Below, piece by piece: positions 5,621 through 6,138 of a stretch of 6,138 nt of DNA. A model generated the notes under the pieces. It was not told the DNA's origin. It saw nothing but the letters and a program-made list of their open reading frames with translations, and searched no databases. Source of the stretch: an uncultured Collinsella sp. (lineage in GTDB: Bacteria > Actinomycetota > Coriobacteriia > Coriobacteriales > Coriobacteriaceae); NCBI GenBank assembly GCA_902494465.1, contig CABUTH010000112.1:1-6138 (forward strand). The letters are read 5' to 3'. How positions within the stretch are numbered: position 1 is the first letter of the stretch; each line of letters opens with the position of its first letter. The position numbers and the translations under genes are program-made.

Positions 5621-5652
5621 GATGCGGTCATTTTGCGATACACGTCCGCATC
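5621..5652 (+). promoter_or_regulatory. Second leader stem-loop
   Basis: GATGCGG (5621-5627) and CCGCATC (5646-5652) are perfect 7-bp arms around an 18-base loop, starting two bases after the previous hairpin ends. A third stem follows at 5681-5702: CACGGTGG and CCACGTG pair over 7 bp with a single bulged G around a 7-base loop. The tight succession argues for a designed leader RNA rather than chance, but this is inference. Confidence 0.45.
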
Positions 5653-5728
5653 TCTAGCAACTGCACTTATACATACCGTTCACGGTGGGGCAGAGCCACG
5701 TGCTTGTCTAACTGGGCTCAGGGTTTGA

Positions 5729-5771
5729 ATATGGAGCGCCTTCGCGCACAAGCGCCCTGGCGAAGCCATAT
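5729..5771 (+). promoter_or_regulatory. Bulged hairpin about 45 bases before the LoaP-like start codon
   Basis: ATATGG (5729-5734) pairs with CCATAT (5766-5771), and CTTCGC (5740-5745) pairs with GCGAAG (5760-5765). A 5-base bulge (5735-5739) is on the left side only, and the apical loop is 14 bases. LoaP-type antiterminators are known to recognise a bulged or looped RNA hairpin in the leader of their target operon, so this and the hairpin at 5559-5618 are the natural candidates for such a site. No sequence match to a known site is claimed. A perfect TCACGTGA palindrome follows at 5777-5784. Confidence 0.45.
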
Positions 5772-5801
5772 CCAAATCACGTGAGCCATACGTAAGACAG
5801 C

Positions 5802-5808
5802 AAGGAGG
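5802..5808 (+). promoter_or_regulatory. Strong ribosome binding site of the LoaP-like gene
   Basis: AAGGAGG (5802-5808), followed by TG, is a near-perfect complement of the 16S rRNA 3' end. It is 8 bases from GTG 5817 but only 2 bases from GTG 5811, which decides the start in favour of 5817. Confidence 0.85.
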
Positions 5809-5816
5809 TGGTGCTC

Positions 5817-6138
5817 GTGTGGTATGTGATCCAGGTCATTAACGGACGCGAAGATGTAATGCGCGAGCGCATCGAGCGCGTGGTGCCGGCGAGTGCCATG
5901 CAGGAGCTCTTTTATCCCCAATTTCAAACCGAGATTAAAGTACACGGCGAATGGGTCAATACGACCAAGCCGCTCTTTCCCGGTTATCTTATCTGCGATA
6001 CGGCAGATCCTCGCACCGTGCAACAGTATCTGCTGCGCATGGACGACTTTGCCCGGGTGCTATCCCAGGACGGTCAGTTTGTGCCGCTGGCAAAAGAAGA
6101 GGTCCAACTTATTGGCGGCTTTACTCATGCGGGAGACC
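5817..6138 (+). CDS. loaP: NusG-paralogue antiterminator, LoaP type (N-terminal part, cut by window edge)
   Basis: From GTG 5817, 107 codons are open to the right edge. The product starts MWYVIQVINGRED, the first strand and helix of a NusG N-terminal (NGN) domain, and has KPLFPGYLICDT at about 51-62, the conserved NGN core that contacts RNA polymerase. The WYVIQVxxGxE opening and lack of a neighbouring secE or rplK point to a specialised paralogue rather than housekeeping NusG, and resemble LoaP more than RfaH or UpxY. Such proteins bind the elongating polymerase and let it read through terminators in long operons for polysaccharides or natural products, commonly placed directly downstream. 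The C-terminal KOW domain lies outside the window. A 420-base structured leader would precede it. I am sure of the NusG family and moderately sure of the LoaP subgroup. Confidence 0.82.
   Translation, partial: MWYVIQVINGREDVMRERIERVVPASAMQELFYPQFQTEIKVHGEWVNTTKPLFPGYLICDTADPRTVQQYLLRMDDFARVLSQDGQFVPLAKEEVQLIGGFTHAGD

Noticed and set aside
5566..5784. 72-codon plus-strand ORF in the leader of the LoaP-like gene
   Set aside because: No ribosome binding site, odd composition (Arg, Cys, Ser, Trp rich), and it runs through three hairpins; more likely leader RNA than protein.
5400..5816. T-box leader next to a tRNA-like match
   Set aside because: I found no T-box antiterminator consensus (TGGNACC) and no terminator hairpin with a T run. 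The downstream gene is not an aminoacyl-tRNA or amino-acid gene.

Overview
The window looks like a chromosomal segment of a moderately high-GC Gram-positive bacterium. My best guess is a gut actinobacterium of the Coriobacteriia, close to Collinsella. This is inference from codon choice (strong C/G third positions, GTG starts), from the set of genes and from the promoter style; no marker gene in the window fixes the taxon.

Layout. (1) Positions 1-3254, minus strand: a glycogen pair, glgB (branching enzyme, complete) followed after about 94 bases by glgP (glycogen phosphorylase, N-terminal 299 codons, cut by the left edge). One enzyme makes alpha-1,6 branches and the other phosphorolyses alpha-1,4 chains, so the pair shapes and mobilises glycogen. 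(2) Positions 3255-3585: a divergent control region. It has what look like back-to-back promoters, an inverted repeat covering the glgB promoter, repeated TGGTAAAAC-type motifs, a LacI-type AAAACGTTTT palindrome, and a large nested palindrome in the glgB 5' leader. (3) Positions 3586-4926, plus strand: a HAD-family phosphatase and a thiamine pyrophosphokinase, separated by 9 bases and almost certainly one operon. (4) Positions 4955-5113: tRNA-Ala(GGC) with its own promoter, an encoded CCA end and a strong intrinsic terminator, forming a self-contained unit. (5) Positions 5114-5816: about 700 bases without a credible gene. The second half is rich in stem-loops and looks like a long structured leader. 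(6) Positions 5817-6138: the start of a NusG-paralogue antiterminator of LoaP type, cut by the right edge. Such genes usually head a long polysaccharide or natural-product operon, which would lie to the right.

The most unusual points are: a roughly 75-residue Lys/Ala-rich, histone-H1-like tail on GlgB; loss of the usually conserved histidine in GH13 region I of the same enzyme; a glgB leader with two mutually exclusive stems; and the series of bulged or internal-loop hairpins before the LoaP-like gene, which are candidates for an RNA target of such an antiterminator.
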